A stretch of DNA of 64,000 bases, taken from Nannobrachium achirus (lineage: Eukaryota > Chordata > Actinopteri > Myctophiformes > Myctophidae). The notes below the pieces were generated by a model. The model was not told the DNA's origin and made no database searches. It saw only the letters and a program-made list of their open reading frames with translations. The stretch lies in assembly GCA_963921795.1 (NCBI GenBank), contig OY997645.1, positions 31,460,463 to 31,524,462 on the forward strand, read 5' to 3'. The translations under genes and the position numbers were made by a program. The number at the start of each line of letters is the position of its first letter. The stretch's first letter is position 1. Positions 1 through 12,338 of the stretch are shown in pieces.

Positions 1-688
1 AAAGGTGGAAAATCCGATCTATCAAACTGATAGATATGATTTTAAGCATGATAGTATTTTGTTTAATATCAAGGTAATCTTAAAATGTAGAATGAACTCA
101 AATGTCTAATCGCCATATAGCCTGATCACGTCACAGCATCACCCTCTGTGTTTCCTGAGGTTGTATTTACACAGCTGGTAGGCTAGCTGTCACTGATTGA
201 ATCAGACCTGTTGATGAGTAGCTATTCTTCCTGTCCTTTGATGTTTTGATTGATCAATGTGTATTGCATGGGCAGCTGTTGTCTGTCAAGGTGTCACATG
301 TAGCCTACTGTAGGGTACTGTAGGCCTATTTAACTCTCTGTATATTGACATTAGGAACAGTTACTTGCCGGTCGCACCGTGGAGGGGACATGGCTCTGCT
401 TATGGGCTCTCTGTGCTGTGACTATCTGTACAGACTTTTGCTATGATGAACGCTGTTCTTGGAATACTCTGTTACTGCCTTCTAGAAATAAACGCTGGGA
501 CATCTACTCATCACCGTTCTGGAATCATATTCTTTTAGTTATATTTAGAAATTTAGAGTGAATTTCTTACTTAACAGGAGGTAGCGCGTGGAACCAGTTC
601 ATTTCCCCTCCAACAGGCGCCCCGGCTGGCCAGGGGGAGGCATTATAGAGACCAGGATTACTGCTTGTTTTTGTGAGGGTATCTACCC
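1..688. other. No gene seen; unique AT-rich sequence
   Basis: I see no splice-flanked exon, repeat terminus or RNA gene here. Short open frames at 379-561 and 588-839 have no recognisable domain. Probably ncam1 intron 1. Confidence 0.5.
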
Positions 689-1030
689 TAGGAGATATGG
701 GGAGAACATGCAAACTCCACACACAAAGGCCCTTTCGCCAACCCCACCTAGGGTATGTCATAGTGCTGGGGGTTTTGTTAGAGTACCCGTTGTTCCCGTC
801 TGTCTGTGTCCCCTTTGTGCCCATATTTGGAGACGCTAGTTTCTGTCTGTCTACCTGTGTCCCTTTATGCCCATTTGGAGATCCCTGATGTCATCCGTAC
901 TAGCAGTCTCATGTCTAATTCATGTCCATACATGGAGAAATCCGATGTCATAAGTATATGCCCATATATTGGCATGTTCCTTTTTTTGTCCATATATGGA
1001 GCTGACTGATTTGTTTGCGGCTGATGTCAT
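689..1030 (+). repeat. Dispersed repeat with GTCTGTCTGTGTCC and CCATATATGG-type boxes
   Basis: It opens with a fragment (GGGGAGAACATGCAAACTCC) I remember as common in teleost interspersed repeats. From about 799 it reads GTCTGTCTGTGTCCCC, then gcccatatttggag, a second GTCTGTCTACCTGTGTCC, a further TTATGCCCATTTGGAG, and TGATGTCA. The same order of motifs returns at 27860-28230 and, on the other strand, 34540-34625, so this is one repeat family. CCATATTTGG and CCATATATGG have the CC(A/T)6GG form. Confidence 0.55.
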
Positions 1031-1055
1031 GACAAAACATTGAGGTTAGACATCA

Positions 1056-1265
1056 CATCACTTTGATAGAGAGTGAAAAAAAGACTATCAAGTACGTGTA
1101 CCTTTTACCATAGAGGGTTTAAGTGGTACCAGACATGCAGCTTGGCAAATAAAAGGGGAATTGATCCCAGTGCATGATGGAGGATATCACGATAAATATC
1201 CATTCTCCGCGAAAGGGTGTTTTTTATCACGATAAACAATAATATCGCTTATCGTCCCATCCCTA
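1056..1265 (-). mobile_element. Truncated hAT-type MITE, reverse copy of the 2316-2721 family
   Basis: It ends with atcgtcccatcccta, the complement of the TAGGGATGGGACGAT end of the copy at 2316. It also shares the AGAGAGTGAAAA...CTATCAAGTACGTG and TAGAGGGTTTAAGTGGTACC segments in reverse orientation. The other terminus is missing. It lacks the hairpin module present in the intact copy. Confidence 0.7.
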
Positions 1266-2307
1266 CTAGTACTGATGTAACCAAATTGTAGCTGCATATG
1301 GGTGATTATCAGAGTGACATCAGAGGTCTTCCAGCCCACCCTCCCATTAGCCCGTTATTGTCAAAACAACTGGGCGAGTCTTTTTCTGTTGCCTATGTGA
1401 GAAGACAGATCAGATTCAGATCTAGTATTGTATCTTAAAAAAATGATGGACGCTTATTCAATTGTACTGAAGCATCCCAGGGTGTGCATTGGACAGGGAA
1501 GGCTTAGGGACGAGCATGCCTCTGGGTGCACACATTTTCATTATGGTTTTATTGCAGTTTAATTAAGTTGTTGTTAGACATGGGAATACATTGAGGGGGG
1601 GTTTGTTATATTGCCATATGGCAATTCTAAATACACTAACAATAGTTACAAAAACAAATGTCTATGTGTCCAGCATGATACTTTAAGTTATGTCATTATA
1701 AAATAGACTACTTTATAATGTATTTCGATTATGCTTTGATTATTTATTCCCAAAATAATCAATCCCTATTTTGGGCATGTAATTCCACATGAAACATGTA
1801 TTAGAATGTTCTAATGCGTGAGGGGCAGTAATGTTTTCATGGCCTTTTTTCATTTATTTTTTTATATTTTTTTTATTTATATTTTTTAAGCGAAATATCC
1901 CTTTAAGTGGTTAATCGATACATTATATATAAAACATAAAATAAATATTATGAGAATTGGCTTGTCGATTATTTGATTAATTGAAAAAGTACTTAAGTAA
2001 ATAAGCGATAACAGTCCTAATTTAATGCTCGTATGGACATTTTACAGCTGTGCAGTTTCATTGTGTCATGCAAAAGAGTGCTGACAGTTGCTTCTAAATC
2101 TTATCTTTATTCATCAGCTCTATTACTTATTGTGCTTGCATGTTGTCTGTTATTCTTGGTATGCTGCAGTTGTCATTATTACATACTACGTCTATATGTA
2201 AGTATTTCATACTTGAAATGTTGTGGGTTTAAAGCAATTCTTTCTCATGTACACAGTAAAATACACAGTGTTAATCTATCAATCGATGAGAGTGTTGGTT
2301 AGATTAC
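1266..2307. other. No gene seen; AT-rich, T-run near 1848-1890
   Basis: No exon or element terminus was found. The tract around 1848-1890 is nearly pure T and A. The open frame at 2033-2302 is hydrophobic but has no recognisable family and no splice context. Confidence 0.5.
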
Positions 2308-2315
2308 ATTAGTAC

Positions 2316-2721
2316 TAGGGATGGGACGATAAGCGATATTATCGTTTCTCGTGATAAAAGACACTCACGATAATCGTATCGTGGAGATTTAATTTATTGT
2401 GATATCGTCCTCCATCATGCACAGGGATCAATTCACCTTTTATTTGCTGAACTGCATATCCGGTACCACTTAAACCCTCTATGGTAAAAGGTGCTTCTAA
2501 TATACGTACTTGATAGTCTTTTTTTCACTCTCTATCAAATCTCTTTGCCAAAAAATAGCCGATCTACAAGCTCACAACGCGCCGCAACGACAAGATCTGC
2601 TATTTTTTGGCAAATGTTCCGCCCCAGGATAAATGGATTTTGATTATCGCAATAATATCGTAAATTGTGATTTCTTTTGTCACAATAATCGTTATGACAA
2701 TGTCATACCGTCCAATCACTA
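2316..2721 (+). mobile_element. hAT-type MITE with perfect 8-bp target duplication
   Basis: The left end TAGGGATGGGACGATA and the complement of the right end, TAGTGATTGGACGGTA, form imperfect terminal inverted repeats. ATTAGTAC occurs at 2308-2315 and again at 2722-2729, an exact 8-bp duplication typical of hAT insertions. It carries no coding capacity. A hairpin module lies at 2547-2613. Confidence 0.85.
2547..2613. repeat. Hairpin module, copy 1
   Basis: Arms tgccaaaaaatagccgatct and the complementary agatctgctattttttggca flank a short centre with an ACGCG remnant. It lies inside the hAT element 2316-2721. Confidence 0.8.
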
Positions 2722-2729
2722 ATTAGTAC

Positions 2730-3102
2730 ACTCTGTCTGAGTGACTTCTCAGAGGTCAGAGGACTTTTACTGTGTAATCAGCTGAATTATATTTCATGAT
2801 TGCAATTTGATCTGTAATTTGATTGCAACTTAATGTTCTTAATAATTGGTGCTGATATCGGAAGTGCAAACAAAACAGATTGCTGCTATTCTGGTGCTTT
2901 AATTACCCATGCAAAACAAACATTTCAGCTAATGCAGGATGTTTCATCATGTCTTCATCAGGGAAATTAAATAAGCACAACTGTGTATCACGTGTGAAAA
3001 GCTGTTTTGTTCTGATGATTACAATATTGATCACATAATGGCAAATTGATCTGCATTCAGTGCATTATTGATTGATTGTTCATTGTTATTAAGTAAACAG
3101 TG

Positions 3103-3157
<55 letters not shown>

Positions 3158-3282
3158 ATTTATCTTTATCCGACTACAAAATCTGTAGTTGCCATTTCAG
3201 GAGCCATTATAGGCCCCAATATGTGTTCATTATAATTATAAAAGATTAACTAACTCTTTTCCCTGAAACATTTAGTTTTGTG
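2730..3282. other. No gene seen; contains (AT)n at 3104-3151
   Basis: Unique AT-rich sequence with an (AT)24-type microsatellite. No exon or element ends were recognised. Confidence 0.55.
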
Positions 3283-3290
3283 GTCTAGAC

Positions 3291-3747
3291 CAGGGGTTTT
3301 CAAACTGTTTTGACTCAGGCCCCCCCCCCCTGTAAATAACCTTTTCATCCACGGCACCCCTGAATTACACTGTTAATTTTAAGAATCTTACATAAGCAAC
3401 GCAAATATCAATATGCACATCTTTCCACCTGAGATACTGTAGGCTAGGTCACAGAGAAACATCCGTTTCCATCAGAACTGACAGAAAATAACTTTATACT
3501 TGACGTTTAACCACTTGAAACCCAGTATCCCTATTCCAGTGGGATGGTTCACCAAAAATAGCCGATCTACAAGCTCACAACGCGTTGTGAGCTTGTAGAT
3601 CTGCTATTTTTGGTGAAGAGTTGGCCGTAGATGATATTGATGTAGTGATATTGCTGAATTCCAAATATCATCAAATTATTCTGAGGCACCCCTGGACTGC
3701 CGTCACGGCACCCCAGGGTGCCCTGTCACCCACTTTGAAAACCCCTG
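3291..3747 (+). mobile_element. hAT-type MITE with perfect 8-bp target duplication and 70-bp palindrome
   Basis: The termini CAGGGGTTTTCAAACTG and (complemented) CAGGGGTTTTCAAAGTG are near-perfect inverted repeats. GTCTAGAC flanks both ends, at 3283-3290 and 3748-3755. The interior has runs such as CAGGCCCCC and GGCACCCC. The near-perfect hairpin at 3548-3617 lies in its right half. Confidence 0.88.
3548..3617. repeat. Hairpin module, copy 2: near-perfect 70-bp palindrome
   Basis: The sequence from ttcaccaaaaatagc to gctatttttggtgaa is self-complementary without a loop. The centre is CAACGCGTTG, and there is one mismatched pair (C opposite T beside GATC). It is the cleanest copy of the module in the window. 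Confidence 0.9.
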
Positions 3748-3755
3748 GTCTAGAC

Positions 3756-4733
3756 TATGTGTTCGACCAAGTCTGTCCTTCCGTGTGTCCATGTGTCTGT
3801 GAGACGATCATCTCCAGTACCGGTAGACAGATCAGCGCTTCACGTTTTGGCCTATAACCATAATATTTGAGGAACATTTCCATTGTAACTTAACATTTCC
3901 ATGAGTTAAGGTAAATTATTTCACTCAATAGCCTGTCTGGTCATGATCATAGATCCATGCATTATACTGATGTTTTTCTTTATTATTATTATTTTATTAT
4001 TATTATTTCATTTATTCCTCCAACTCCAATGACCATTAAACAAACAGCAATAAAACTAAAAGGACACAAATAAAACACAGTTTCAATGCACAAATCATAT
4101 ATTATATAATAACAAATACACATACCATCTGTTTCTTTCAACTTTACAACTCTGAAAATAAATTTCTGTCACATATACACTCTTTCATATTAACCCCACT
4201 GTAAAGGTAGTTTAGTTTTTCCATTCTGATATTTTCACACATAAAGCATATTTACGCATTTGTGGAAAATGAAAGTGTAAGCATATTGAGCAAGTAAAAT
4301 GAATACATTAGCAGCAATTATACATGCATCAACCAAGGTGGAAACACATTCACACCATCTAGTATATATAAACATTTTACGTTACAATCACTTCGCCCCT
4401 CTTTTTACTTGTGAATTAAAACATTCAGGGTGAACAGAGTTTGTTGTAAGTCACATCATGTGACTTACAACAAATGTATTATTTCTATATAAAAATAAAC
4501 TCAGTATGAGGAAATTACAAATCAGTCCTTTCATAAATAACCCAAATGTACCATCGTAATACAAATGTACTTTATCACTCACAGAGTTACAGACGTGAAA
4601 GGGTCCATTTGGTACCCTGTACAGTATAGAAATTGTTAAAGAGGAAACCGTTAAGGAATTGAACCGTTAAAAGGGAATCTTTAAGGAACTGGAATTGTTA
4701 AAATCCCAAAGCATCCCAACCTTAGTAACCATA
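3756..4733. other. No gene seen; AT-rich, one short perfect palindrome
   Basis: TTATTATTATT runs lie near 3979-4010. A perfect palindrome with a 1-nt centre lies at 4440-4474 (TTGTAAGTCACAT / ATGTGACTTACAA). Nothing coding was recognised. Confidence 0.55.
4440..4474. repeat. Perfect 35-bp palindrome
   Basis: Arms of 17 nt, TTTGTTGTAAGTCACAT and its exact complement, surround a single C. It is unrelated in sequence to the hairpin module. Confidence 0.85.
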
Positions 4734-4821
4734 CTGGTGAACAGGGGCGTCACAAGGGGGAGGAAAGTGGGACTGAGTTACTAGGGCCCAAGGTGGAGGG
4801 GCCCTAGCAACTTTAGCTATT

Positions 4822-4895
4822 GAAAAATAGCAGATATACAAGCTCACAGCGCAGCACCGAGTGCCGCGCTGTGAGCTTGTAGATCTGCCATTTTC
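4822..4895. repeat. Hairpin module, copy 3
   Basis: The stem runs from gaaaaatagcagatataca to agatctgccattttc, with a GC-rich centre GCAGCACCGAGTGCCGC. Confidence 0.8.
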
Positions 4896-5106
4896 TAAAA
4901 GTCGTGAAATTGTGTGCAAATCTTTGAATATATGTATTTTTTAAGCTGACATTTGTAACTAAAATTTTGCTTCTGGGGGTCCCTGGAACTAAATATTTTG
5001 ATATGGAGGTCCGTGGCCAAATACATATCATCTTGGAGGTCCTTGACATGAAAAAGTTTGAGCACCACTGACATGGAAACAGTTTTCTGCACACATTTTC
5101 ACAATT

Positions 5107-5164
5107 TTTCAAAAATAGCAGATCTACAAGCTCGCAGTGTGAGCTTGTATATCTGCTATTTTTC
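5107..5164. repeat. Hairpin module, copy 4 (short centre)
   Basis: The stem aaaaatagcagatctacaag / cttgtatatctgctattttt is kept, but the GC-rich centre is reduced to ctcgcagtgtgag. Confidence 0.8.
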
Positions 5165-5315
5165 AATAACATCCATGGGGGGCCCGCAGTGAATCCTTGT
5201 ACTCAGGGCCCAGATTTAGGTGTGACGCCCCTGCTGGTGAATACATCAGCATCAGTTACAACCCAGGCGAGGTGCAGTGCCAAACCCAAACACTCTGTAA
5301 CTTTCCTCTTCTACC

Positions 5316-5393
5316 CTGGATTTGAACCCAGGTCTCCTGTGCAAGTGCTGACTTTTCTTTTTTTTACCATTGAGCTCAGCTAATAGAGTCTGC
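5316..5393 (-). mobile_element. tRNA-derived SINE head or tRNA relic
   Basis: On the minus strand, TGAGCTCAATGG resembles an A box and GGGTTCAAATCC a B box of RNA polymerase III. The spacing is widened by an A-rich insert. The fragment follows a hAT insertion and lacks a recognisable tail. Confidence 0.55.
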
Positions 5394-5756
5394 TCTGGCT
5401 GCTTGCTCAGGGGATACATTTAATCTTGACCTTCAGGTCAAAATTTGTGTCAAACCATGTAACAGGTTGTGTCAAAGGTCATATCTCACCTAGACACGGA
5501 TCTAAATGTCTCAAAAGACATGTCAAGAAACGCCAAGTGCATAAGTTATATTGTACTAACTCTACCATTTTATTCATTAAAACAAGGTAAGCTTAGCTTA
5601 GGAATATCAATATTTTAGTGATATCAGCAAATTGCATTAGACACATCAGTCCCAAAACACCGAAGGGAACTGAAAACGGTACAGTTAAGTATTGTATTGT
5701 ACAGTACTGTGTAGTGTACAGGATATATAAAAAAAACATTTGCCACCAAATGTAAT
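5394..5756. other. No gene seen; unique sequence
   Basis: No element termini, exon or RNA gene were recognised. Confidence 0.5.
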
Positions 5757-6552
5757 TGCGACCGTAGGACGCATTTACTATCAAAACCTCCACCGGCTGT
5801 CCGTCCGTCTGTCCGTCTGTCTGTCACACGTCACACGTCACACTTTTGCCCTGCTCATATCTCCACAACCGTTGCCCCCATCCATGCCAAATTTTGCACA
5901 CACACTCCTTACCTGCCAAATTACAACCTCCAAGGACCCCCAGAGCTCCAGGGGGACCCCCAGGTCCCTGGGGGACCCCCAGGTGTAAAAAATGACCAAA
6001 TGTGCAAAAATGACCACCCCAACGGGGCTGCTCACAGGGAATTCCTGGGGACCACCCACTCCTGGTGCTCCAGAACGGATGCAAAAGTGGTGGCGCCCCC
6101 AGTGGAGGACCCCCTCCACTGCAGCTCACATAAAATGCCGTAACTCGGGCTAGGAGCGTCCGGGAGAGCCGGGGCCGGTACCTATTCGTCCACCAAGGCA
6201 ACGCGGAGACCCCACCCCTCATTTCTCACATGGCCCTCTACTAGCGCCACCTTCAGGCCGATTTTTAAAACACATTTTTGGACACTGCTCCTACAGTTTT
6301 TGCCCTAAAATCACGCAAATCGCTACACAGTATGTCTACACTCATCCCATCAACATGAATCTGTCCCATATAGCGCCACCTTCAGGCCGATTTTTAAAAA
6401 CACATTTTTGGACACTGCTCCTACAGATTTTGCCCTAAAATCACGAAAATCACCACACAGTATGTCTACACTCATGTCATCAACATGGATCAGGAAGATT
6501 TTGGAAAAACACATTTTTGCCCTAATATCTCCCGATTAGGGAGTCTTACTGG
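5757..6552 (+). mobile_element. HINE-like (non-autonomous Helentron) element, family G, copy 1
   Basis: It starts T|TGCGACCGTAGGACGCA and passes into a GTCC/GTCT microsatellite at about 5800-5824. It ends with stem-loop CTCCCGATTAGGGAG (6529-6543), then TCTTACTGG followed by T. Body motifs CACCGTTGCCCC..CCATGCCAAA and TTTGCACACACACTCC recur in the copies at 32605, 35153 and 43621. A 129-bp tandem duplication begins at 6242. No open frame of note. Confidence 0.65.
6242..6490 (+). repeat. Tandem duplication, period about 129 bp
   Basis: TAGCGCCACCTTCAGGCCG starts at 6242 and again at 6371. The two units share CACATTTTTGGACACTGCTC and CAGTATGTCTACACTCAT with only a few differences. It lies inside the HINE-like element. 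Confidence 0.8.
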
Positions 6553-6833
6553 TCAAATATAGTTATAGTTATATACTGTAGCTAGTATAATCCTGTTTTT
6601 CTTTAATTCTTTGTTTTTAAATCTTGCTAGCGTTTGAGTGTAGCATAGAACAGTGGGACACGTTCACTGTGATTACATTGCAGCTATGATGGCATTGCAG
6701 GTAGGCTACAATAAGGTAACAGCTGGCAGCTACAGTGTGCAACTGTGCATGGTGTGCGGTGTACTTTTATTTTTTGTGTAAACAGCTCTTTAAACTGCCA
6801 GTGAAACTTGCATCTGAAGTTTCTCTGTAACAC

Positions 6834-7075
6834 AAACTAGCCCTTACCCGTTCAAAGATATGAGCTCCGAAATGATGTGCAGTGTGTAGGTTATGGGATG
6901 TGCACTGTGCACGAAGTATATGAGGGATGAAAAGTAACTTTAACTGGTGCTTGCATGATGTAGGAGCATCAATGTAAGAAACCCGTTTCGTTTAATGGCT
7001 ACAGAGATACTGTCCCCCCCCCCCCCCCCCCCCCCCAGCCCGCCCGCCCACCCGCCTGCACACACACCCGCCTGC

Positions 7076-7161
<86 letters not shown>

Positions 7162-7428
7162 CTGGTTAAACATTTTGCCTCAAGCTAGATGCAGAATAGA
7201 TGTGCCTCATGCTAGATGCAGAATAGATAGTAGATACAGCATAAAAATGCTAATACAGCATACGATTTGTGAAAGTGACAAACGGGCTTCACAGTTATGT
7301 CAGGTGTGTTCATATGCTTATGGTGATGCGATTTCAGATCAATTGCTCCAGCCACTGAGGAGAAACGCTGTTTCAGACAGACAGACAGACACTCACTCAG
7401 ACAGACATTCGCAAAATTATAGTATAGA
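6834..7428 (-). mobile_element. Microsatellite-bearing repeat, family W, copy 1
   Basis: It is the reverse complement of 45475-46020. Both share the duplicated phrase GCTAGATGCAGAATAGAT, the GAAACGCTG(T)TTCAGACAGACAG run, a (CA)n array and a 23-base C run at 7014-7036. Its flank TTAACTGGTGC...TGTAGGAGCATCA also matches 61626-61740. The GTCT-microsatellite layout resembles the HINE-like families, but I could not fix both ends. Confidence 0.6.
7014..7158. repeat. (C)23 plus (CA)n compound microsatellite
   Basis: A homopolymer of 23 C is followed by CCCGCC-type spacer and about 40 CA units. Long histidine/threonine or cysteine/valine open frames here are artefacts of the repeat. Confidence 0.9.
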
Positions 7429-7809
7429 TGTATGCATACTGCGTGCATGCAGAGTGTGCAAAGGTTTTCATCCTGTTCTAGAGAGAGGACAAACCTAGCC
7501 AGGACTGCCTGATGTCTTTCCTCTTTGATGGGGGACTGGATTAGACAGATCCAGGCCTCATGGAGTTGAGAGGAGCTTCATCCCCTTTGGGGGCTAAAAA
7601 AACGTGACATCACACATACACATAACCCTCTCAGGCACTGTCAGAGAGGCAAATAGAAATGCTTCCTTCCTTCAGGGTGTGCTTATAGAAGTGTCAGTGT
7701 CTGTGGATTTACACGAGCCATTGATTATACATTGAATAACCTCTGTAGTGGTTTAGGTCCTCCCAAGGAACAACGCTTTACACTGATTTGTGATTTCTTA
7801 TTCGGATTT
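7429..7809. other. No gene seen
   Basis: Unique sequence between two mobile elements; no exon or terminus was recognised. Confidence 0.5.
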
Positions 7810-7817
7810 GTACCAAT

Positions 7818-8140
7818 TAGAGATGTTACCGATCAATCGGCAATGGATCGGATCGGGCCGATCAAAGCGTGATCGGCGATAATCGGTGGTTTAGATCAAA
7901 AGGTAAATTCACCGATCCGATCCGATCGGTGCATCCGATCAACCAGCCGTTCAGTATGCCCACTTGAGGCCATTAGTTACTGCTATGATAATAAATACAT
8001 AGTAATGCTGGTAAATAACTATAAGGCAAATATATAAATAATAACTTGATCGGATCGGTGATTGATCGGTATCGGGTGATCAAACTTTTGTGATCGGTGC
8101 TCGGTGATCGGTTCCAAAAAACCTGATCGGACCATCCCTA
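7818..8140 (+). mobile_element. hAT-type MITE rich in GATCGG, perfect 8-bp target duplication
   Basis: It starts TAGAGATGTTACCGATC and ends ATCGGACCATCCCTA. GTACCAAT is present at 7810-7817 and 8141-8148. The interior is a dense array of GATCGG/CCGATC motifs and has no coding potential. Confidence 0.85.
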
Positions 8141-8148
8141 GTACCAAT

Positions 8149-10219
8149 GTATGTGAAAATGTCTAATCAGCGTTACTGTAAGTTTAAACTGGCTTCTCTC
8201 CTCCTTGCAGCTTTTGCTTTCTAAGTTAGAGAAAGAATGAAATTATGTTACTTACAGTACATGAGTTTGGCTTATGTTGCCATTGTCTTGTTGAGTACAA
8301 GAGATTATGGCTGGATAAAGGCTAGTCAAAGAACAAAGTTGTCTGATCAGTTAAGTGAAGTGCAGGCTAAAGGTATGATCTTGTAGAACTATAGTTTTTT
8401 TTTGTGAATATATTTGGCGACTGTGTAGCGTGTATAAACCCCTGAGGTACTCTGTTCAACTAATAGTCTCTATTAAAGAGAAGTTAGATAACATATAGAG
8501 TCAGAAATGTAAAGGAGTTTTTTTGGCAGAGCGGACAGAGCACTATAAAAAATAAAATAAATATGCACTTATGACGTGGGCTGGTTTTTATCAGCTGAGC
8601 TGACTAACCATGACCTTATGCGAATGCTAGTCCCAGCTGATGGTTTCTGTATAGGTAACTCTTTGAATGTACAGTATTGCTCTCTAGGCCTTACCTTACA
8701 GCCTCTTCTGCCTAAAAGAATAGCTAAAGACAATGCTATTTTTCTCCTCTTGTTATTCGACATGGCCATTATATGATATCAGGGAAAATAAAAAGGCTAA
8801 AATACCAACAAAGGCCGAGCCGCTAATCCAAACTGAAGCTGTTATGTAAACAAAAGGCACGTCACGTGATCCACACCTTTTCTTTTTCTTTATTTTTTCA
8901 TTTTAGTTTTCAGCAGAAAAGGTGCTCTTGGCAGCTTTTATTAAAAAGCAAAGAGAGAACATACCCTAATATACATGACAGGGTAAGGTATGATTTTCGA
9001 ACAATTGATCTTTCAACCTTTGTTTGGTCAAACCTTTGCCATAGTTCTTGTTGTCAACCACCCTTGATCAGTGAAGAGTATCTCTTTGCGTCAGTGTGGT
9101 CCCTTCACTTTTTCTAACATGGATGGTTGCAAAAAAAAGAAAAAAGAAAAGCTAAACGTCTTTCCTTTGCCTTTGTTGTTGTGATAATGTGAGAGTATCC
9201 CCTCTGCCCTCCTGTTGGCATCTGTTATTTTATTTATAAGGGTTGTGGGAGGGGGCACCTGGAGTCATCTGATGCTGACTAGACCCTGACAACCTCCTCT
9301 GTGGCCTGTGTGGCCTCGGCAAGAGGAGAACAGCTCACAATGGACAGCTTACAATGATGACACTATCCATAACTGAGGGAACCTTGTGTCCCACAGCGAC
9401 AAGAAGCAGGGGATGTCTGTTCAACTCAAGTTCTTGAGACACAACCAATCTCTGATGTAAGATGATGAGCGCATGTCTCATCTTACCAGAAATAAAGAAA
9501 CAGGCTATTCACTAGGCTGATGAGCACTATGCATGTTTTATATGGCGTAAAGGAGCGGCCGTGCGCTTCTTTTTTCCTCACGCATCCATACACAATATGG
9601 TACATTCATTATTGAAACACTATAGAAGAAATCACTTGGCACAGAGCAGGGAGAGTAGGGATTCTTCTGCCTAAGGCATTCTCTTTATGCTGTCACCCTC
9701 TCTGACATTATATTTCTTACAGGCTTAGTCATCCCCTGTCATTGTGGGGGTCATGCAATGTCATGATAAGCAATATGAATGTGTTACAACCTATGGCTTG
9801 TTCGCAATAATAATTAGAGTAGTCAAGGTCCACTCCAGGCAACAATTAGGATGCGCCGCCACTAGAAGGTACAGTGGATGCCACACGTTAAACTTGAAAA
9901 CTTAATTAGGCTGGGCTGTCTCGATCTGTCTCTGTGTTTTATGCCTTACAGAGAAATGTATGCATTTACTCCTGGGTTTTGAGTGGGAGACTAACTATCC
10001 TTTTTTACTTTAATGAGCTGATTGTGAGTTTATTATCTCTGGTCATCCCTTCAGTTGCCTCTTTAAGTGAAATCTACTAATGAATTGGCTTTGTCTCTGT
10101 TGTAATATAATCATATCTTTGAATCGGAACGCAAATTAAAGCCTTACATTATTGCTGCAGGTGTTCATAAACTTAGCTTTTTGTGTTTTCTAATATTTTA
10201 ATATTAGTGTCTATTACCG
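8149..10219. other. No gene seen; longest repeat-poor stretch of the first 20 kb
   Basis: About 2 kb without recognised transposon ends. The open frames at 8576-8776 and 8866-9117 show no domain. Being repeat-poor, it is a candidate place for conserved intronic control sequence, but nothing in it proves that. Confidence 0.45.
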
Positions 10220-10554
<335 letters not shown>

Positions 10555-10555
<1 letters not shown>

Positions 10556-11427
10556 TATTCCTTTGTTAATGGCTGTTGAGTAAAATGCAAGGCTTAATGT
10601 TCTCGCTGATGAGTCATCATCATTAAAACATGTTCAACTGTACTATTTCTAAAGGAAATTTGGCAAAATTAACGTATTTTCATATCCAATTTTCCCAAAC
10701 AGTTGTCACAGTGTTCTTGCTGTGGTGGTGCATCACTGATATTTTACTACAGAAGAAAAAGTTAAACTTGAAAATTTCCATAAATCAAAACCCCCTAATG
10801 ACTATTAGATTATACTACTGGAGAACACAGTATCTGCAGTGTATTTGATTTATTTATTGAGCTAGGGTGCACTGTATTCCCTCTCACAACTTCCATTTTA
10901 TGTAATTGTGTATTCATTTGACTTTATTCTGTATGGATATTTTATGGTCACAAATCATATAATTTTGTGGTGTCCTGGCTTAGGAGCTCATTTGCGTTTT
11001 GTCTTCCAAGTGCCTGTAACTACAATGTGCTTAGTTCAATCTAGCTTGTGATTCATCTACTAACAAGTAGCACACAGATTCTGCATAGTGCATGCTCAGC
11101 TCCAAGAACGATGAAGGATACCAAGCGGGGCCGGGAGGATTAATGAATTAATAAAAGAATGAATGAATCTTCTGATCTTTAAATGTAATTTTAAAAAGGC
11201 CCATATACAGCACTTAAAGGTTTCTGTCCATCTTTCGTTCCGTTTAGAACAGCACTCTGAGTTTTCTTGGAAATGAGGTTATTCAGCAAAAAAATGTTTT
11301 CAAGCAAATACCCTACTTTCTTTTTGTTACCATTATTTGTGAACTTTTTTCTTTTTAGTTTGAGCTACTGTACGTGTGCCTTGTGCTCTGTGGCTCCCCG
11401 TGCCTCCCTGAAAGTCCTGAACCCAGA
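10555..11427. other. No gene seen
   Basis: Unique AT-rich sequence. The open frame at 10630-10848 has no recognised domain or splice context. Confidence 0.5.
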
Positions 11428-12119
11428 CTCATTGGCAGTGGTGTAAAGTAACATTTACTCAAGTATACTTTACTTTACTGGAGTATTTCCAATTTTCAAT
11501 GCTTTTACTTCTGCTCCACTACTACTATCTTTGAGGATAATATTATACATTTACTCCACTACAATTATTTGAAAACTTTAGTTACTAGTTAGTTACTTTG
11601 GAGATATAAATGATTATATTATAAACATACATTAACCACTTCAGCCCTATACTATTTTCAAAATGTTTTAGTACTTTTACTTTTGGTACTTTAAAGGTAG
11701 GGTAAGTGATTTAATTTAATTTCAAATAATAACAAAATGGGTAGATGTTCTGATAGTACCAGTTACTGTACTATATAGTGTTCATATTTCTCCCTGTGAG
11801 GAGAAAAAAGCAGTTTCAGTTTTGGTGGAGGAAAGGTTTTCCGCCAATCTTAGTCGAGTGGGGGTGGGCCTTACGTGCACCAAGGCTCACCCCACTTGAT
11901 CATGATGACTTTTACTCAAGTAACATTGTGAACACAGGCCTTTTACTTGTAACAGAGTATTTTTACATTGTGGTATAGACCATCGAAGTCAGATGTCACT
12001 GCTGCTAGATGGTGCTATTACCCGTAGTTACCCATAGTTATTTTTTTGTATTGATATCCCCATTGGGGAATCTTAGATCGCCTTATATAAGAACTGTGTT
12101 CCAAAAATAAACACACCAC

Positions 12120-12338
12120 TTCAACGATTTTACTTCTTCTTCTTCTTTTGTGTATCATCGTCCTTGATGATTGGTTGACGACATTTTATTTCACAAGATT
12201 TCTTGTTACTTAGGGGAGGCCATGGGGCTGGCTGTCGTCTTCTCCCCCTTGCTGACATCGGCCTAGGCAGGGTTTGAACCACTCACCTTCCACATGAAGT
12301 GCATATGCACTAACCACTACACCAACGTCGCACCCCAA
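12120..12338 (-). mobile_element. tRNA-derived SINE
   Basis: On the minus strand the head reads GTTGGTGTAGTGGTTAGTGC (A-box region) followed by GTGGTTCAAACCCTG (B box) at the expected spacing. The tail includes a TTC-repeat on the + strand near 12133-12146. Confidence 0.7.

Larger units (their letters stand above)
4742..5233 (+). mobile_element. hAT-type MITE, CAGGGGCGTCACA family, copy 1
   Basis: The left end CAGGGGCGTCACA and the right end TGTGACGCCCCTG are exact inverted repeats. CTGGTGAA occurs at 4734-4741 and 5234-5241, a perfect 8-bp duplication. Related copies lie at 25184-25676 and 38429-38924. The interior holds two hairpin modules (4822-4895 and 5107-5164). Between them is a GGTCCCTGGAACTAAATATT segment that also occurs in the CAGTGGTTCTCAAA family, so the element is itself composite. 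Confidence 0.87.

Noticed and set aside
379-561. Signal-peptide exon of ncam1 (hydrophobic start MEGTWLCLWALCAV)
   Set aside because: No donor site in the right phase follows, and the sequence is unlike known NCAM leader peptides. The true first exon is probably upstream of the window.
3548-3617. Pre-microRNA hairpin
   Set aside because: Fold length would suit, but the sequence is a many-copy module inside MITEs and the perfect, loopless stem is unlike a typical host pre-miRNA. A small-RNA role is not excluded.
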